From the NCBI GenBank assembly GCA_012523465.1, contig JAAYIK010000014.1, forward strand, positions 88,179 through 152,178: a stretch of 64,000 bases of DNA, written 5' to 3'. Source of the stretch: Lysobacteraceae bacterium (GTDB lineage Bacteria; Pseudomonadota; Gammaproteobacteria; Nitrococcales; AK92). The notes beneath the pieces were generated by a model. That model did not search any database, was not told the DNA's origin, and saw only the letters and a list, made by a program, of their open reading frames with translations. This document shows, piece after piece, positions 12,535 through 20,790 of this stretch; the stretch's first letter is position 1; each line of letters starts with the position of its first letter. The position numbers and the translations under genes are program-made.

Positions 12535-13173
12535 GTGACCACCCTGTCCTTCGCCGACTATCTCAAGGTCTTCGTCGGGCTGCTCGCCATCATCAATCCG
12601 CTAGGCGTCGCTCCCGTCTTCATCGGCCTGACCCGCCACCACACGCCCGCCGAGCGCCGGCGCATCGCCAAGGTCGCAGCGCTGTCCATGACCCTGATCC
12701 TGTTGGGCGGTCTACTCGCCGGTGAGAGCGTGCTGGCCTTCTTCGGCATCACCATGGCCTCGTTCCGGGTCGGCGGCGGGATATTGATCATGCTGATCGC
12801 CCTTTCCATGCTGCACGGCCAGGAAAGCCGCGCCCGCCAGACCACCGCCGAAGTGCAGGAGTCCGCCGAGCGCGACTCGGTCGCGGTGGTGCCGCTGTCC
12901 ATCCCACTGCTGGCCGGCCCCGGCGGCATCAGCGCCGTGATCGTCTACGCCCATCTCGACGACAGCCTGGGACACTATCTGCTGCTGGCCCTCAATATCG
13001 TCAGCATGGGGGTGCTGGCGCTGCTGGTGCTGCTGGCAGCGCCGGCGCTGTCCGAGCGCCTGGGCCGCACTGGCATCAACATCGTCACCCGCATCATGGG
13101 CCTGATCCTGATGGCCATCGCCATCGAGTTCATCGCCGGCGGCCTGCGCGAGCTGTTTCCGGTGCTAGCCTGA
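12535..13173 (+). CDS. MarC family inner-membrane protein (YchE-like)
   Basis: This 212-residue polytopic protein belongs to the MarC/YchE family, integral membrane proteins of uncertain transport role. The first helix carries VGLLAIINPLGVAPVFIGLT, and later segments read VVPLSIPLLAGPGGISAVI and GINIVTRIMGLILMAIAIEFI, closely resembling E. coli YchE. Six hydrophobic segments are visible. The GTG at 12535 is preferred because GGGGGA stands five bases upstream and the extra 18 residues from the ATG at 12481 are not hydrophobic or family-like. It diverges from gyrA and converges on mgtE with only 5 nt between stop codons. Confidence 0.85.
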   Translation: MTTLSFADYLKVFVGLLAIINPLGVAPVFIGLTRHHTPAERRRIAKVAALSMTLILLGGLLAGESVLAFFGITMASFRVGGGILIMLIALSMLHGQESRARQTTAEVQESAERDSVAVVPLSIPLLAGPGGISAVIVYAHLDDSLGHYLLLALNIVSMGVLALLVLLAAPALSERLGRTGINIVTRIMGLILMAIAIEFIAGGLRELFPVLA

Positions 13174-13178
13174 GGCCC

Positions 13179-14606
13179 TCAGCCGCTGCCGGTCAGCCCC
13201 GGCAGCAGCCAGCTGGCGATGGTGAAATAGATCAACACGCCGACGCCGTCGGCGATGGTGGTAACCAGCGGCGAGCTGGCGGAGGCCGGGTCGGCGTTGA
13301 AGCGGCTGAGCAGGAAAGGCAGCGACATGCCGATCAGGCTGCCGACCACCACCACGATCTGCATAGTCAGCGCCACCACCAGCGCGATCGCCGGCCCGCC
13401 GCGGACCAGGCCGATCAGGCTCACCGCCAGCGCCGTGGTCAATCCCAGCAGCCCGGCCACCGCCAGCTCCCGCCCCAGCATGGTGGTCCAGTCGCGCAGC
13501 TCGACGTCGCCGGTCGCCAGGGCGCGCACCATGAGAGTGGCCGCCTGCGAGCCGGCATTGCCGCCGCCGGCGATCAGCAGCGGCAAGAAGAACACCAGCG
13601 GCACGTGGGATGAGATCAACTCCTCGAAGAAGGCGATGCCGGCGCCGGAGAAGATGTTGGCGAACACCAGCAGCACCAGCCAGAACACCCGGTGCCGGTA
13701 GAGCACGCTGACCGTGGCGTCCTTCATGCTGTACGCCACCAGCCCCAGCGAGCCGCCGGCTTTGTGGAAGTCCTCGGTGACCTCGCCCTCGACCACGTCC
13801 ATGGCGTCGTCGGCGGTGACGATGCCGACCATGCGCCGGTCGCGGTCAATGACGGGCAAGGCGATGAAGTCGTAGCGGGCGATCTTCTCGGCCGCCTCGA
13901 TCTGCTCGTCGTCGACGTAGGCCGTCACCGGATTGGACTCCATCATGTCGCCCACCCGGGTATCGGGATCGGCCAGGATCAGACGGCGCAGCGTGGTCAC
14001 TCCCAGCAGGCGACGCTCGTCATCGATGACGTAGGCGTTGTAGATGGTCTCCCGATCCGGCGCCACCCGGCGCAGCTCCTCGATCGCCTCCGCCGCGGTG
14101 AGGTCGGGCGAGAGCGTGGCGTACTCGGAGGTCATGATGGCGCCGACCGTGCCTTCCTCGTAGTCCGCCAGCCGGCGGATGTCCTCCCGCTCGGCCTGGG
14201 CCAGGGCCGACAGCAGGCGCCGGCGGCGGTCTTCCGGCAGGGTGTTGAACAGGTCGACGCGCTCGTCGGAGGACATCCGTCCCAGCAGACGAGCCACCGC
14301 CGCATGCGACATGCCGGCCGCCAGCTGCGTCTGCCGCTCCAGCGGCAGATAGCCGAACACGCGCGCCAGCTCGCTCTCGGGAATCAGCGGCAGCGCCGCC
14401 GTGAGCTGGTCCGGCTCCAACCGGTCGAGAGCATCCGCCACGTCCGCCGCCAGCGCCTGCTCGAACCAGGCCTTCAGCGTCTCCAGCTCGCCCTGCTCCA
14501 GCAGCTGGGCGACGGCCTGCGCCGCCAGCGCCGCATCGAAGCGATCTTCGGCATAAGCTAGACGCAGCAGCTGCGCGGGATCGGTTGAGATCGCTTCCAT
14601 GACCAT
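13179..14606 (-). CDS. mgtE: Magnesium transporter MgtE
   Basis: MgtE is a homodimeric Mg2+ channel of the inner membrane. The 475-residue chain shows the helical MgtE_N superhelix (about 20-130, with LIPESELARVFGYLP), a pair of CBS domains (about 135-260, with VGDMMESNPVTAYVDDEQI and IALPVIDRDRRMVGIVT) and about five transmembrane helices ending at the C-terminus (FFLPLLIAGGGNAGSQAATL). The CBS pair normally senses cytosolic magnesium. The start is ATG 14606 or 14600; the longer in-frame extension is unlike the family. No M-box riboswitch is recognizable upstream. Confidence 0.93.
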   Translation of the reverse strand: MVMEAISTDPAQLLRLAYAEDRFDAALAAQAVAQLLEQGELETLKAWFEQALAADVADALDRLEPDQLTAALPLIPESELARVFGYLPLERQTQLAAGMSHAAVARLLGRMSSDERVDLFNTLPEDRRRRLLSALAQAEREDIRRLADYEEGTVGAIMTSEYATLSPDLTAAEAIEELRRVAPDRETIYNAYVIDDERRLLGVTTLRRLILADPDTRVGDMMESNPVTAYVDDEQIEAAEKIARYDFIALPVIDRDRRMVGIVTADDAMDVVEGEVTEDFHKAGGSLGLVAYSMKDATVSVLYRHRVFWLVLLVFANIFSGAGIAFFEELISSHVPLVFFLPLLIAGGGNAGSQAATLMVRALATGDVELRDWTTMLGRELAVAGLLGLTTALAVSLIGLVRGGPAIALVVALTMQIVVVVGSLIGMSLPFLLSRFNADPASASSPLVTTIADGVGVLIYFTIASWLLPGLTGSG

Positions 14607-15065
14607 GGTTCTCGCAATAGGTGATGACTGCTTGGGTCGGCTCTGAAGTCGGACAGACGTGGCATACTCTAACCTCTTCGCCCCGGCTTCCGGGAGTGCA
14701 GAAGCGCCTGGCCCGGCGCCTCGATCCCGCCTTCGTCGCTCCCCCAGGCCCTCCCCGGGATAAACCCGGATTTGAGCCGACCGGTTTAATGCCGTACCCT
14801 GAAAAAAACGCGAACACATTCCACTGGGACGGCTGCACCTGCCTCCGAGTCGCGGCGCGGCGGCGAGCGCATCCCGCCCGCCGATATTTTTTTCATCAGG
14901 GCCGGCTGCGTTTCGTCACCATCACCGCTGGTCCATCCCCGTGTCGGCAGCTCGGTACAGGCGTGGCTTCAACGCCAGCCCTTCGGCGTCCCGGTCTCTC
15001 GCAAGGCGCAGCTGCAGGCGCCGATTCCCGGGGCCCGAACGGCTGCAAAAGCAAGGGGGGCTGTC
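14607..15065. other. 459-bp divergent intergenic region
   Basis: This space separates mgtE (leftward) and the radical SAM gene (rightward) and must hold both promoters. It has two A/T runs, near 14802 and 14887, and a small CCGGG/CCCGG hairpin at 14755-14769. I found no open frame with a ribosome site and no riboswitch or RNA gene I could recognise. Confidence 0.5.
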
Positions 15066-16454
15066 ATGTCTCGTTTCATGGAAATCCGACCGATGGGGTC
15101 CATCGGTGCCGTCGACAACCTGACCGCGAACACCCGTTTCCAGGTCTACACCGAGCGTCAGCTGGATCAGATCGAGCCGCTGAAGCGGCTGCCCGAGGAA
15201 CAGCGGTTCGAGATGCGGGTCGTCGCTAACGTGCTGCCGTTCCGGGTGAACCAGTACGTCATCGACGAACTGATCGACTGGTCGCAGGTTCCCAATGACC
15301 CGATCTTCCAGCTGACCTTCCCCCAGCGCGACATGCTGGCGCCGGAGGACTTCGAGCGCATGGCCGCGGCCCTGCGCGGCGGTGCCGACCGGACCGAGAT
15401 CACCCGCCTGGCGCGGGAAATCCAGGCCGGCCTCAACCCGCACCCGGCCGGCCAGCAGGAGATGAACGTACCCACCCTGGACGGGGTGCCGCTGCCCGGC
15501 ATGCAGCACAAGTACCGGGAGACGGTGCTGTTCTTCCCTAGCCAGGGCCAGGTCTGCCACAGCTACTGCACCTTCTGCTTCCGCTGGGCGCAGTTCGTCG
15601 GCGACCGCGAGCTGCGCTTCGCCAGCAACGAGGCGGACACGCTGCACCGCTATCTCGGCCGGGACCGCGCCATCAGCGACCTGCTGATTACCGGCGGCGA
15701 TCCCATGGTGATGAAGACCCGCCACCTGCAGAACTATCTGGAGCCCTTGCTGCAGAAGGACCTGGAGCACGTGCAGACGGTGCGCATCGGCACCAAGTCG
15801 CTCACCTTCTGGCCGCAGCGCTACGTGACCGACGATGACGCCGACGAACTGCTGCGCCTGTTCGAGAAGATGGTCCGCCATGGCAAGCACGTGGCGCTGA
15901 TGGCGCACTTCAACCATTGGCGGGAGCTGGAGACTCCCATCGTCAGGGAGGCCATCCGGCGGATTCGCGACACCGGCGTGGTGATCCGCACCCAAGCGCC
16001 GGTGATCCGGCACATCAACGACGACCCGGACGTCTGGGCCCGCATGTGGCGCACCCAGGTTGGGTTGGGGCTTGTCCCCTACTACATGTTCGTGGAGCGC
16101 GACACCGGCGCCAAGCGCTACTTCGAACTGCCGCTGGCGCGCGCCTACGAGATTTATCGCGACGCCATCCGGCAGGTCTCGGGACTGGGCCGTACCGCCC
16201 GCGGGCCGTCCATGAGCGCCGGCCCAGGCAAGGTGGAGATCCAGGGGATCACCGAGATCGGCGGCGAGCGCGTCTTTGTGCTGCGCTTCATCCAGGGCCG
16301 CAATCCCGACTGGGTGCAGCGCCCGTTCTTCGCCAAGTTCGACCCCGAAGCCACCTGGCTGGACGATCTCGAGCCGGCCTTCGGCGAGAAGGAGTTCTTC
16401 TTCACCCGGGAATACCAAGCCATGTGCAAGCGAGCGCTGGCCAAGGCCAGCTAG
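15066..16454 (+). CDS. KamA-family radical SAM aminomutase (lysine/glutamate 2,3-aminomutase-like)
   Basis: The 462-residue protein belongs to the lysine-2,3-aminomutase group. These enzymes use a [4Fe-4S] cluster, S-adenosylmethionine and PLP to move an alpha-amino group to the beta carbon. The cluster motif is C164-HSY-C168-TF-C171, followed by the SAM-contact LLITGGDPMVM. A lysine in MSAGPGKVEI sits where PLP binds in relatives. The ATG at 15066 follows an AAGGGGGG ribosome site. Lysine, glutamate or another amino acid could be the substrate. No AblB-type acetyltransferase lies nearby, so a beta-lysine osmolyte role is not shown. EpmB is shorter and less likely. Confidence 0.8.
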   Translation: MSRFMEIRPMGSIGAVDNLTANTRFQVYTERQLDQIEPLKRLPEEQRFEMRVVANVLPFRVNQYVIDELIDWSQVPNDPIFQLTFPQRDMLAPEDFERMAAALRGGADRTEITRLAREIQAGLNPHPAGQQEMNVPTLDGVPLPGMQHKYRETVLFFPSQGQVCHSYCTFCFRWAQFVGDRELRFASNEADTLHRYLGRDRAISDLLITGGDPMVMKTRHLQNYLEPLLQKDLEHVQTVRIGTKSLTFWPQRYVTDDDADELLRLFEKMVRHGKHVALMAHFNHWRELETPIVREAIRRIRDTGVVIRTQAPVIRHINDDPDVWARMWRTQVGLGLVPYYMFVERDTGAKRYFELPLARAYEIYRDAIRQVSGLGRTARGPSMSAGPGKVEIQGITEIGGERVFVLRFIQGRNPDWVQRPFFAKFDPEATWLDDLEPAFGEKEFFFTREYQAMCKRALAKAS

Positions 16455-16466
16455 GAGCTCGCCTGG

Positions 16467-16495
16467 CGCGCCTGCCGCAGCTAGCGGCAGGCGCG
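16467..16495. terminator. Bidirectional terminator-like hairpin
   Basis: A perfect 12-bp stem (16467-16478 with 16484-16495, loop AGCTA) fills the 42-nt space between the convergent radical SAM gene and the mechanosensitive channel gene. It lacks a U-tract on either strand. Confidence 0.6.
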
Positions 16496-16496
16496 G

Positions 16497-17783
16497 CTAG
16501 GCCTCAGCTTCCAACGCCAGAGGCTGGGCCGCCGGCAGCGCCCTGAACGCTTCCCCCAGCGCCTGCACGTCGGCGCCCGCCGGCTGCTGGAATACCCGCA
16601 GCCCGAACTCCGGCAGTATTGCCAGCAAGTGGTCGAAGATGTCGGCCTGCACCGCCTCGTACTCCGTCCAGACCACCGATCTGGTGAAGCAGTAGATCTC
16701 CAACGGCAGCCCGGTTGCCCCTGGTGCTAAGTGGCGCACCATCAGAGTCATATTCTGGTTGATGCCGGGATGGTTGCGCAGATAGCGCTCGACGTAAGCA
16801 CGGAAGGTCCCGAGGTTGGTCACCCGCCGCCGATTGGCTGGCTCCTGGCTCCATTCCGCCAAGCGGGCGTTCCATTCCTCCAGCTCCCGCTCCTTCATGC
16901 CCAGGTACTCGTGGAGCAGATAAAAGCGGCGCAGCCGTCGCCGTTCCTCCTCGGAGAGGAAGTACACGCTGTTCTGGTCGAGGTAGAGCGAGCGCTTGAT
17001 GCGGCGGCCGCCAGACTCGCGCATGCCGCGCCAGTTCTTGAACGACTCGCTGATCAGCCGCTTGGTGGGAATGGTGGTGATGGTCTTGTCCCAGTTCTGC
17101 ACCTTGACCGTGTGCAGCGCGATGTCGATGACCTCGCCGTCGGCGTTCAGCTGCGGCATCTCGATCCAGTCGCCCACCCGCACGATGTCGTTGGTGGAGA
17201 TCTGCACGCTCGCCACCAGCGACAGCAGCGTGTCCTGGAACACCAGCATCAGCACCGCGGCCATGGCGCCCAGGCCAGACAGGAGGATGACCGGAGAGCG
17301 GTCCAGCAGAGTGGCGATAGCGAGGATGCTGGCGACCACGTAGAGGGCGATCTTGACCACCTGCAGATAGCCCTTGATGGGACGGCGGGCCGCATCCGGC
17401 CGGCGCTGGTAAAGCGCGTTGACCAGGCTGAGGAAAGCGCTCAACGCCAGCGCTGCCGTCACGATCACGAACGCGGTGCTGACGTTGCGCACCACCACCA
17501 CCGCCGCCTCGGGCAGGCCGGGCACGGCGGCGATGCCATGCCACACCACCAGCGCCGGGACGATGTTGGCAAGCCGCGACACCACGCCGAAGCCGTTCGG
17601 CTCCTCCGGCTGCTCGCGCGCCAGCGGCACATAGCGCAGCACCTGCCGCAGTCCGCGCACCAGCACCCGTTTGGTGAGCCAATTGGCGATCCAAGCGGCG
17701 AGCACCACCGCCGCCAGCACCAGCACCGTCTTGATCCAGGGGTAGGCCGCGAAGACCTCAGCCAGCGCGCTGGATTCGCTCAT
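16497..17783 (-). CDS. ybdG: Mechanosensitive ion channel of the MscS family, YbdG type
   Basis: The 428-residue membrane protein closely follows E. coli YbdG (MscM). About five hydrophobic helices precede the pore helix GLGAMAAVLMLVFQDTLLSL, then the MscS beta domain (VGDWIEMPQLNADGEVIDI, NWDKTITTIPT) and the characteristic phrases SGGRRIKRSLYLD, NLGTFRAYVERYLRNHP and WTEYEAVQADIFDHLLAI. It probably opens under membrane tension during osmotic downshift. The ATG at 17783 has an AAGGAGCAAAA ribosome site. Confidence 0.92.
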   Translation of the reverse strand: MSESSALAEVFAAYPWIKTVLVLAAVVLAAWIANWLTKRVLVRGLRQVLRYVPLAREQPEEPNGFGVVSRLANIVPALVVWHGIAAVPGLPEAAVVVVRNVSTAFVIVTAALALSAFLSLVNALYQRRPDAARRPIKGYLQVVKIALYVVASILAIATLLDRSPVILLSGLGAMAAVLMLVFQDTLLSLVASVQISTNDIVRVGDWIEMPQLNADGEVIDIALHTVKVQNWDKTITTIPTKRLISESFKNWRGMRESGGRRIKRSLYLDQNSVYFLSEEERRRLRRFYLLHEYLGMKERELEEWNARLAEWSQEPANRRRVTNLGTFRAYVERYLRNHPGINQNMTLMVRHLAPGATGLPLEIYCFTRSVVWTEYEAVQADIFDHLLAILPEFGLRVFQQPAGADVQALGEAFRALPAAQPLALEAEA

Positions 17784-17879
17784 TTTTGCTCCTTGTCGCC
17801 GATCTCCCAACCTTCAGGATAGACCAGACTGCCGCCCGAGAAAGCGGCCGGGTTCACCGCCCGGCGGATGGCGCCGCGC

Positions 17880-18362
17880 TCAGCGCCGGCGTGAATGGTA
17901 GCGGCGGTGCAGCGCGCGGACTTGCTCGGCCAGCTCCGGCACGGGCCCGGCCACCACCGCGCTCGGCACCACGGCTTGTATCGGCAGGGGCTTGACCGGC
18001 GACGGCGGGACGCCGAGCTCGCGCAGCCACTCGACCAGCTGCGCCGATGAGCTGGCATAGACGATGCGTCCCAGCCCGACCCAGCCGTGCGCTGCCGCGC
18101 ACATCGGGCAATGCTCGCCCGAGGTATAGACGGTGGCCGCCGCCCGCTCGGCAGGCGTCAGGTTGGCCGCGGCCCAGCGGGCCAGCTCGAACTCGGGATG
18201 CCGGGTGCGATCGCCGGAGGCCACGCGGTTGTGATCCTCGGCCAGGATCCGGCCATCGGCCGCCACCAGCACCGAGCCGAACGGCTCGTCGCCGGCCTCC
18301 AGGGCCGCCTCCGCCAGCTCCAGGCAGCGGCGCAGATAGCGCAGATCGGCATCGGTCAGCAT
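17880..18362 (-). CDS. Nucleoside / guanine deaminase-like cytidine deaminase superfamily protein
   Basis: This 160-residue zinc deaminase has its ligand histidine and proton-shuttle glutamate in RHPEFELARWA and the zinc cysteines in SGEHCPMCAAAHGW. The spacing suits the CDA fold, and the HPE variant of the usual HAE occurs in some guanine/nucleoside deaminases. The substrate cannot be decided from sequence. The ATG at 18362 follows a GAGGAG site; an in-frame GTG ten residues upstream is ignored. A near-palindromic TTGAT-N4-GTCAA box lies immediately upstream. Confidence 0.8.
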   Translation of the reverse strand: MLTDADLRYLRRCLELAEAALEAGDEPFGSVLVAADGRILAEDHNRVASGDRTRHPEFELARWAAANLTPAERAAATVYTSGEHCPMCAAAHGWVGLGRIVYASSSAQLVEWLRELGVPPSPVKPLPIQAVVPSAVVAGPVPELAEQVRALHRRYHSRRR

Positions 18363-18371
18363 GCTCTCCTC

Positions 18372-18385
18372 TTGATCTAGGTCAA
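18372..18385. promoter_or_regulatory. FNR/ANR-like box
   Basis: TTGATCTAGGTCAA matches the FNR/ANR consensus TTGAT-N4-ATCAA at nine of ten defined bases and lies within a 16-bp near-palindrome (18371-18386). It stands 10 nt from the deaminase start and 152 nt upstream of azurin. Azurin genes in Pseudomonas are known to be ANR-controlled, which makes a link to azurin plausible but unproven. Confidence 0.5.
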
Positions 18386-18537
18386 GCCGCAACCTCGTGC
18401 GCGTTGCTTCTTCAGCCTGGCTTCAGCACCATCTTGTATGGTTCGCGGAGCAGCGGGCCCATTCGGTTCTTGCTCTGCACACCCCATCCTAACAATTCAG
18501 CATGTCTTGACGACCTTTCCATTCGGAGGTGTAAAAG

Positions 18538-18996
18538 ATGCTCTACAGGCCCCTCTTGCTCGCCGCCCTTGGCGCCCTGTCCCTGTCGCTGAACACCGCC
18601 CTGGCGCAAAACTGCGAAGTCACCATCGACAGCAACGACCAAATGCGCTACGACACCGACCGCGTCGAGGTGCCTAAGAGCTGCAGCGAGTTCACCGTCA
18701 ATCTGACTCACTCGGGCCAGCTGCCCAAGAACGTCATGGGCCACAACTGGGTGCTGACCAAGTCCGAGGACATGCAGGGCGTGGTTAGCGACGGCGTCGC
18801 TGCGGGCCTGGACAACGACTACCTCAAGCCCAATGACGAGCGGGTCATCGCTGCAACGCCCATGATCGGCGGCGGTGAGCAGACCTCCGTCACCTTCTCG
18901 GTGTCCGCTCTGCAGGAAGGGCAGGACTACACCTTCTTCTGCTCCTTCCCCGGCCACTCGGCGCTGATGAAGGGCAGCCTGGTCCTGGTCGACTGA
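18538..18996 (+). CDS. azu: Azurin (type 1 copper protein)
   Basis: Azurin is a periplasmic blue copper electron carrier. The 152-residue precursor starts with a signal peptide cut after TALA. The mature chain then begins [13 protein letters not shown], close to Pseudomonas azurin. The copper ligands are seen as Gly-His in VMGHNW and Cys-His-Met in [14 protein letters not shown], and the disulfide cysteines are near mature residues 3 and 26. GGAGG stands upstream of the ATG. It is monocistronic, followed by a good intrinsic terminator. Likely partners are denitrification or peroxide-reducing enzymes, none of which lies in this window. Confidence 0.97.
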   Translation: MLYRPLLLAALGALSLSLNTALAQNCEVTIDSNDQMRYDTDRVEVPKSCSEFTVNLTHSGQLPKNVMGHNWVLTKSEDMQGVVSDGVAAGLDNDYLKPNDERVIAATPMIGGGEQTSVTFSVSALQEGQDYTFFCSFPGHSALMKGSLVLVD

Positions 18997-19017
18997 GCGC
19001 CCCGCCTCGCGACCTGC

Positions 19018-19048
19018 CGACGGCCCGCACTCCGCGGGCCGTCGCCGT
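19018..19048 (+). terminator. Intrinsic terminator of azurin
   Basis: An 11-bp perfect stem (19018-19028 with 19034-19044, loop ACTCC) is followed by CCGTTTT, 21 nt past the azurin stop. This is the only classical Rho-independent terminator I see in the window. Confidence 0.8.
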
Positions 19049-19050
19049 TT

Positions 19051-19641
19051 TCACTCCGCCTTTCTGCTGGCTTTATTGATGATGACCGGCTCACGCGGCA
19101 CGTCGCGATGGCCGGCGCGGATGCCGGTGGGCACCGCAGCGATCTTGTCGATCACCTCCATGCCCTCCACCACGCGACCGAACACCGCGTAGCCGAAGTC
19201 GCGGACGCCGTGGTCGAGGAAGGAGTTGTCCTGCAAGTTGATGAAGAACTGCGAGGTGGCGCTGTGGACGTCCATGGTGCGGGCCATGGACAGCGTGCCG
19301 CGCTCGTTCTTGAGCCCGTTGTCGGCCTCGTTCTTGATCGGCGGCCGGGTGGGCTTTTGCTGCATGTCCTCGGTGAAGCCGCCACCCTGGATGACGAAGT
19401 CCGGGATCACGCGATGGAAAATGGTGCCGTCGTAGAAGCCGGCATCGACGTAGGCGAGAAAGTTCTCCACCGTGACCGGCGCCTTGTCGGGATAAAGCTC
19501 AACGGTGAAATCACCGTAGTTGGTCGAAAACACCACCATGGGATTGCCTCCTTTGGCCTGATCGGCGGCTGTTGCCGGAAAAGCGACGCACATTAGCAGG
19601 CCGATGGCGGCAAGAACAGAATCTGCAAGCTTGCGGCACAT
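19051..19641 (-). CDS. ppiA: Cyclophilin-type peptidyl-prolyl isomerase with signal peptide
   Basis: The 196-residue cyclophilin has a signal peptide ([19 protein letters not shown]..., predicted cut after PATA) and a catalytic domain with [23 protein letters not shown] and the active-site FGRVVEGM. It should fold periplasmic proteins. It starts four bases after the mtnA stop, preceded by GGGGGATGAAGG. Inside the gene, codon 35 is ATG with an ideal AAAGGAGG seven bases ahead, so a signal-less cytoplasmic form could also be made. Confidence 0.92.
   Translation of the reverse strand: MCRKLADSVLAAIGLLMCVAFPATAADQAKGGNPMVVFSTNYGDFTVELYPDKAPVTVENFLAYVDAGFYDGTIFHRVIPDFVIQGGGFTEDMQQKPTRPPIKNEADNGLKNERGTLSMARTMDVHSATSQFFINLQDNSFLDHGVRDFGYAVFGRVVEGMEVIDKIAAVPTGIRAGHRDVPREPVIINKASRKAE
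19537..19554 (-). promoter_or_regulatory. Internal ribosome-binding site and alternative ATG in ppiA
   Basis: The minus strand carries AAAGGAGG (19554-19547), seven bases, then ATG (19539-19537) opening [17 protein letters not shown], exactly the beginning of cytosolic PpiB-type cyclophilins. This is stronger than the site of the full-length start. Confidence 0.5.
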
Positions 19642-19644
19642 CCT

Positions 19645-20703
19645 TCATCCCCCCTGCGCACTGATTTTCTCCCGCAGCCGGGCCATGGTATCCGGCCGCG
19701 GCCCGTGGACCACGCCATGCTCGGTGACGATGGCGTCGATGTATTCGGCCGGCGTGACGTCGAACACCGGATTCCAGGCCGCCACGCCTTCGGCCGCCAA
19801 TCGCACCCCCTGCACGGTCAGCAGCTCGTCGTGGGACCGGCTCTCGATGGGGATGTCGTCGCCGGAGGCCAGCTGCCAGTCGATGGTGGAAGTCGGCGCC
19901 ACCACCATGAACTTCACCCCATGAGCCCGGGCCGCGATGGCCAGCCCGTAGGTGCCGATCTTGTTGGCGACATCACCGTTGGCGGCGATGCGGTCGGCCC
20001 CGACGATCACCCAGCGCACCTCGCCACGGCGCATCAGCAGCGGCGCCGCGGCATCGGCAATCAGGGTGACCGGAATAGCGTCCTGGCGCAATTCCCAGGC
20101 TGTCAGCCGCGCTCCCTGCAGCCAGGGCCGGGTCTCGCCGGCATAGACATGGGTGATCTTGCCGCTGGCATAGCCGCTGCGGATGACGCCCAGCGCGGTG
20201 CCGTAGCCGGCGGTGGCCAGCGCGCCGGTGTTGCAGTGGGTGAGCACCGCACAGGGCTCCTGCAGCAACCCGGCCCCCAGCTCCCCCATGCACAAGTTAG
20301 CCGCCAGGTCCTCCTCCTGGATGGCGCGCGCTTCCTCCAACAGCGCTGCCACCGGATCCCGGCCGGCGGTGGCCAGCCGCTGGCGCATTCGCTCCAGCGC
20401 CCAGAACAGATTGACCGCGGTCGGCCGTGACTCAGCCAGCCGGGTGATCTTCGGCTCCAGCAGCTCGCGCCAGCGCGTGGCGTCCTCGGCCAGCGCCTCC
20501 TGCGCGGCCAGCACCACGCCGTAGGCCGCAGCAATGCCGATGGCCGGTGCCCCGCGCACCACCATCTCGCGGATCGCCTCGGCCACCTCGGCGCTGGTCT
20601 TGCAGTCGAGGTAGCGGACTTCGGTCGGCAGCTCCCGCTGGTCCAGCAGCTGCAGCCCCTGTGGTGTCCAACGGATGGGACGTACGGTATCGTGTGCGTT
20701 CAT
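19645..20703 (-). CDS. mtnA: S-methyl-5-thioribose-1-phosphate isomerase
   Basis: This enzyme of the methionine salvage pathway isomerizes methylthioribose-1-phosphate to the ribulose form. The 352-residue chain has [13 protein letters not shown], the catalytic cysteine in [19 protein letters not shown] and the catalytic aspartate in [18 protein letters not shown]. It diverges from mtaD, the deaminase acting on methylthioadenosine, so the two salvage genes share a 90-bp control region. ppiA follows at once. Confidence 0.96.
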   Translation of the reverse strand: MNAHDTVRPIRWTPQGLQLLDQRELPTEVRYLDCKTSAEVAEAIREMVVRGAPAIGIAAAYGVVLAAQEALAEDATRWRELLEPKITRLAESRPTAVNLFWALERMRQRLATAGRDPVAALLEEARAIQEEDLAANLCMGELGAGLLQEPCAVLTHCNTGALATAGYGTALGVIRSGYASGKITHVYAGETRPWLQGARLTAWELRQDAIPVTLIADAAAPLLMRRGEVRWVIVGADRIAANGDVANKIGTYGLAIAARAHGVKFMVVAPTSTIDWQLASGDDIPIESRSHDELLTVQGVRLAAEGVAAWNPVFDVTPAEYIDAIVTEHGVVHGPRPDTMARLREKISAQGG

Positions 20704-20721
20704 TGGCTCCGACGGCTCAAG

Positions 20722-20767
20722 GGCACGGCCGGGCCGTGCCGAAACTGGGCGAAACGGGCATTATACT
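20722..20767 (+). promoter_or_regulatory. mtnA/mtaD divergent control region: palindrome plus -10 box
   Basis: A 9-bp inverted repeat (GGCACGGCC at 20722-20730, GGCCGTGCC at 20732-20740) lies between the divergent genes, followed on the plus strand by a TATACT -10 box at 20762-20767. Transcription from it would begin near 20774, very close to the start codons. The palindrome could be an operator for both genes. Confidence 0.45.
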
Positions 20768-20790
20768 GCTGCAATTCCATGGAGGCCGCC

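Noticed and set aside
14607..15065. M-box magnesium riboswitch upstream of mgtE
   Set aside because: The long space invited it, but none of the conserved leader elements can be recognised on the minus strand.
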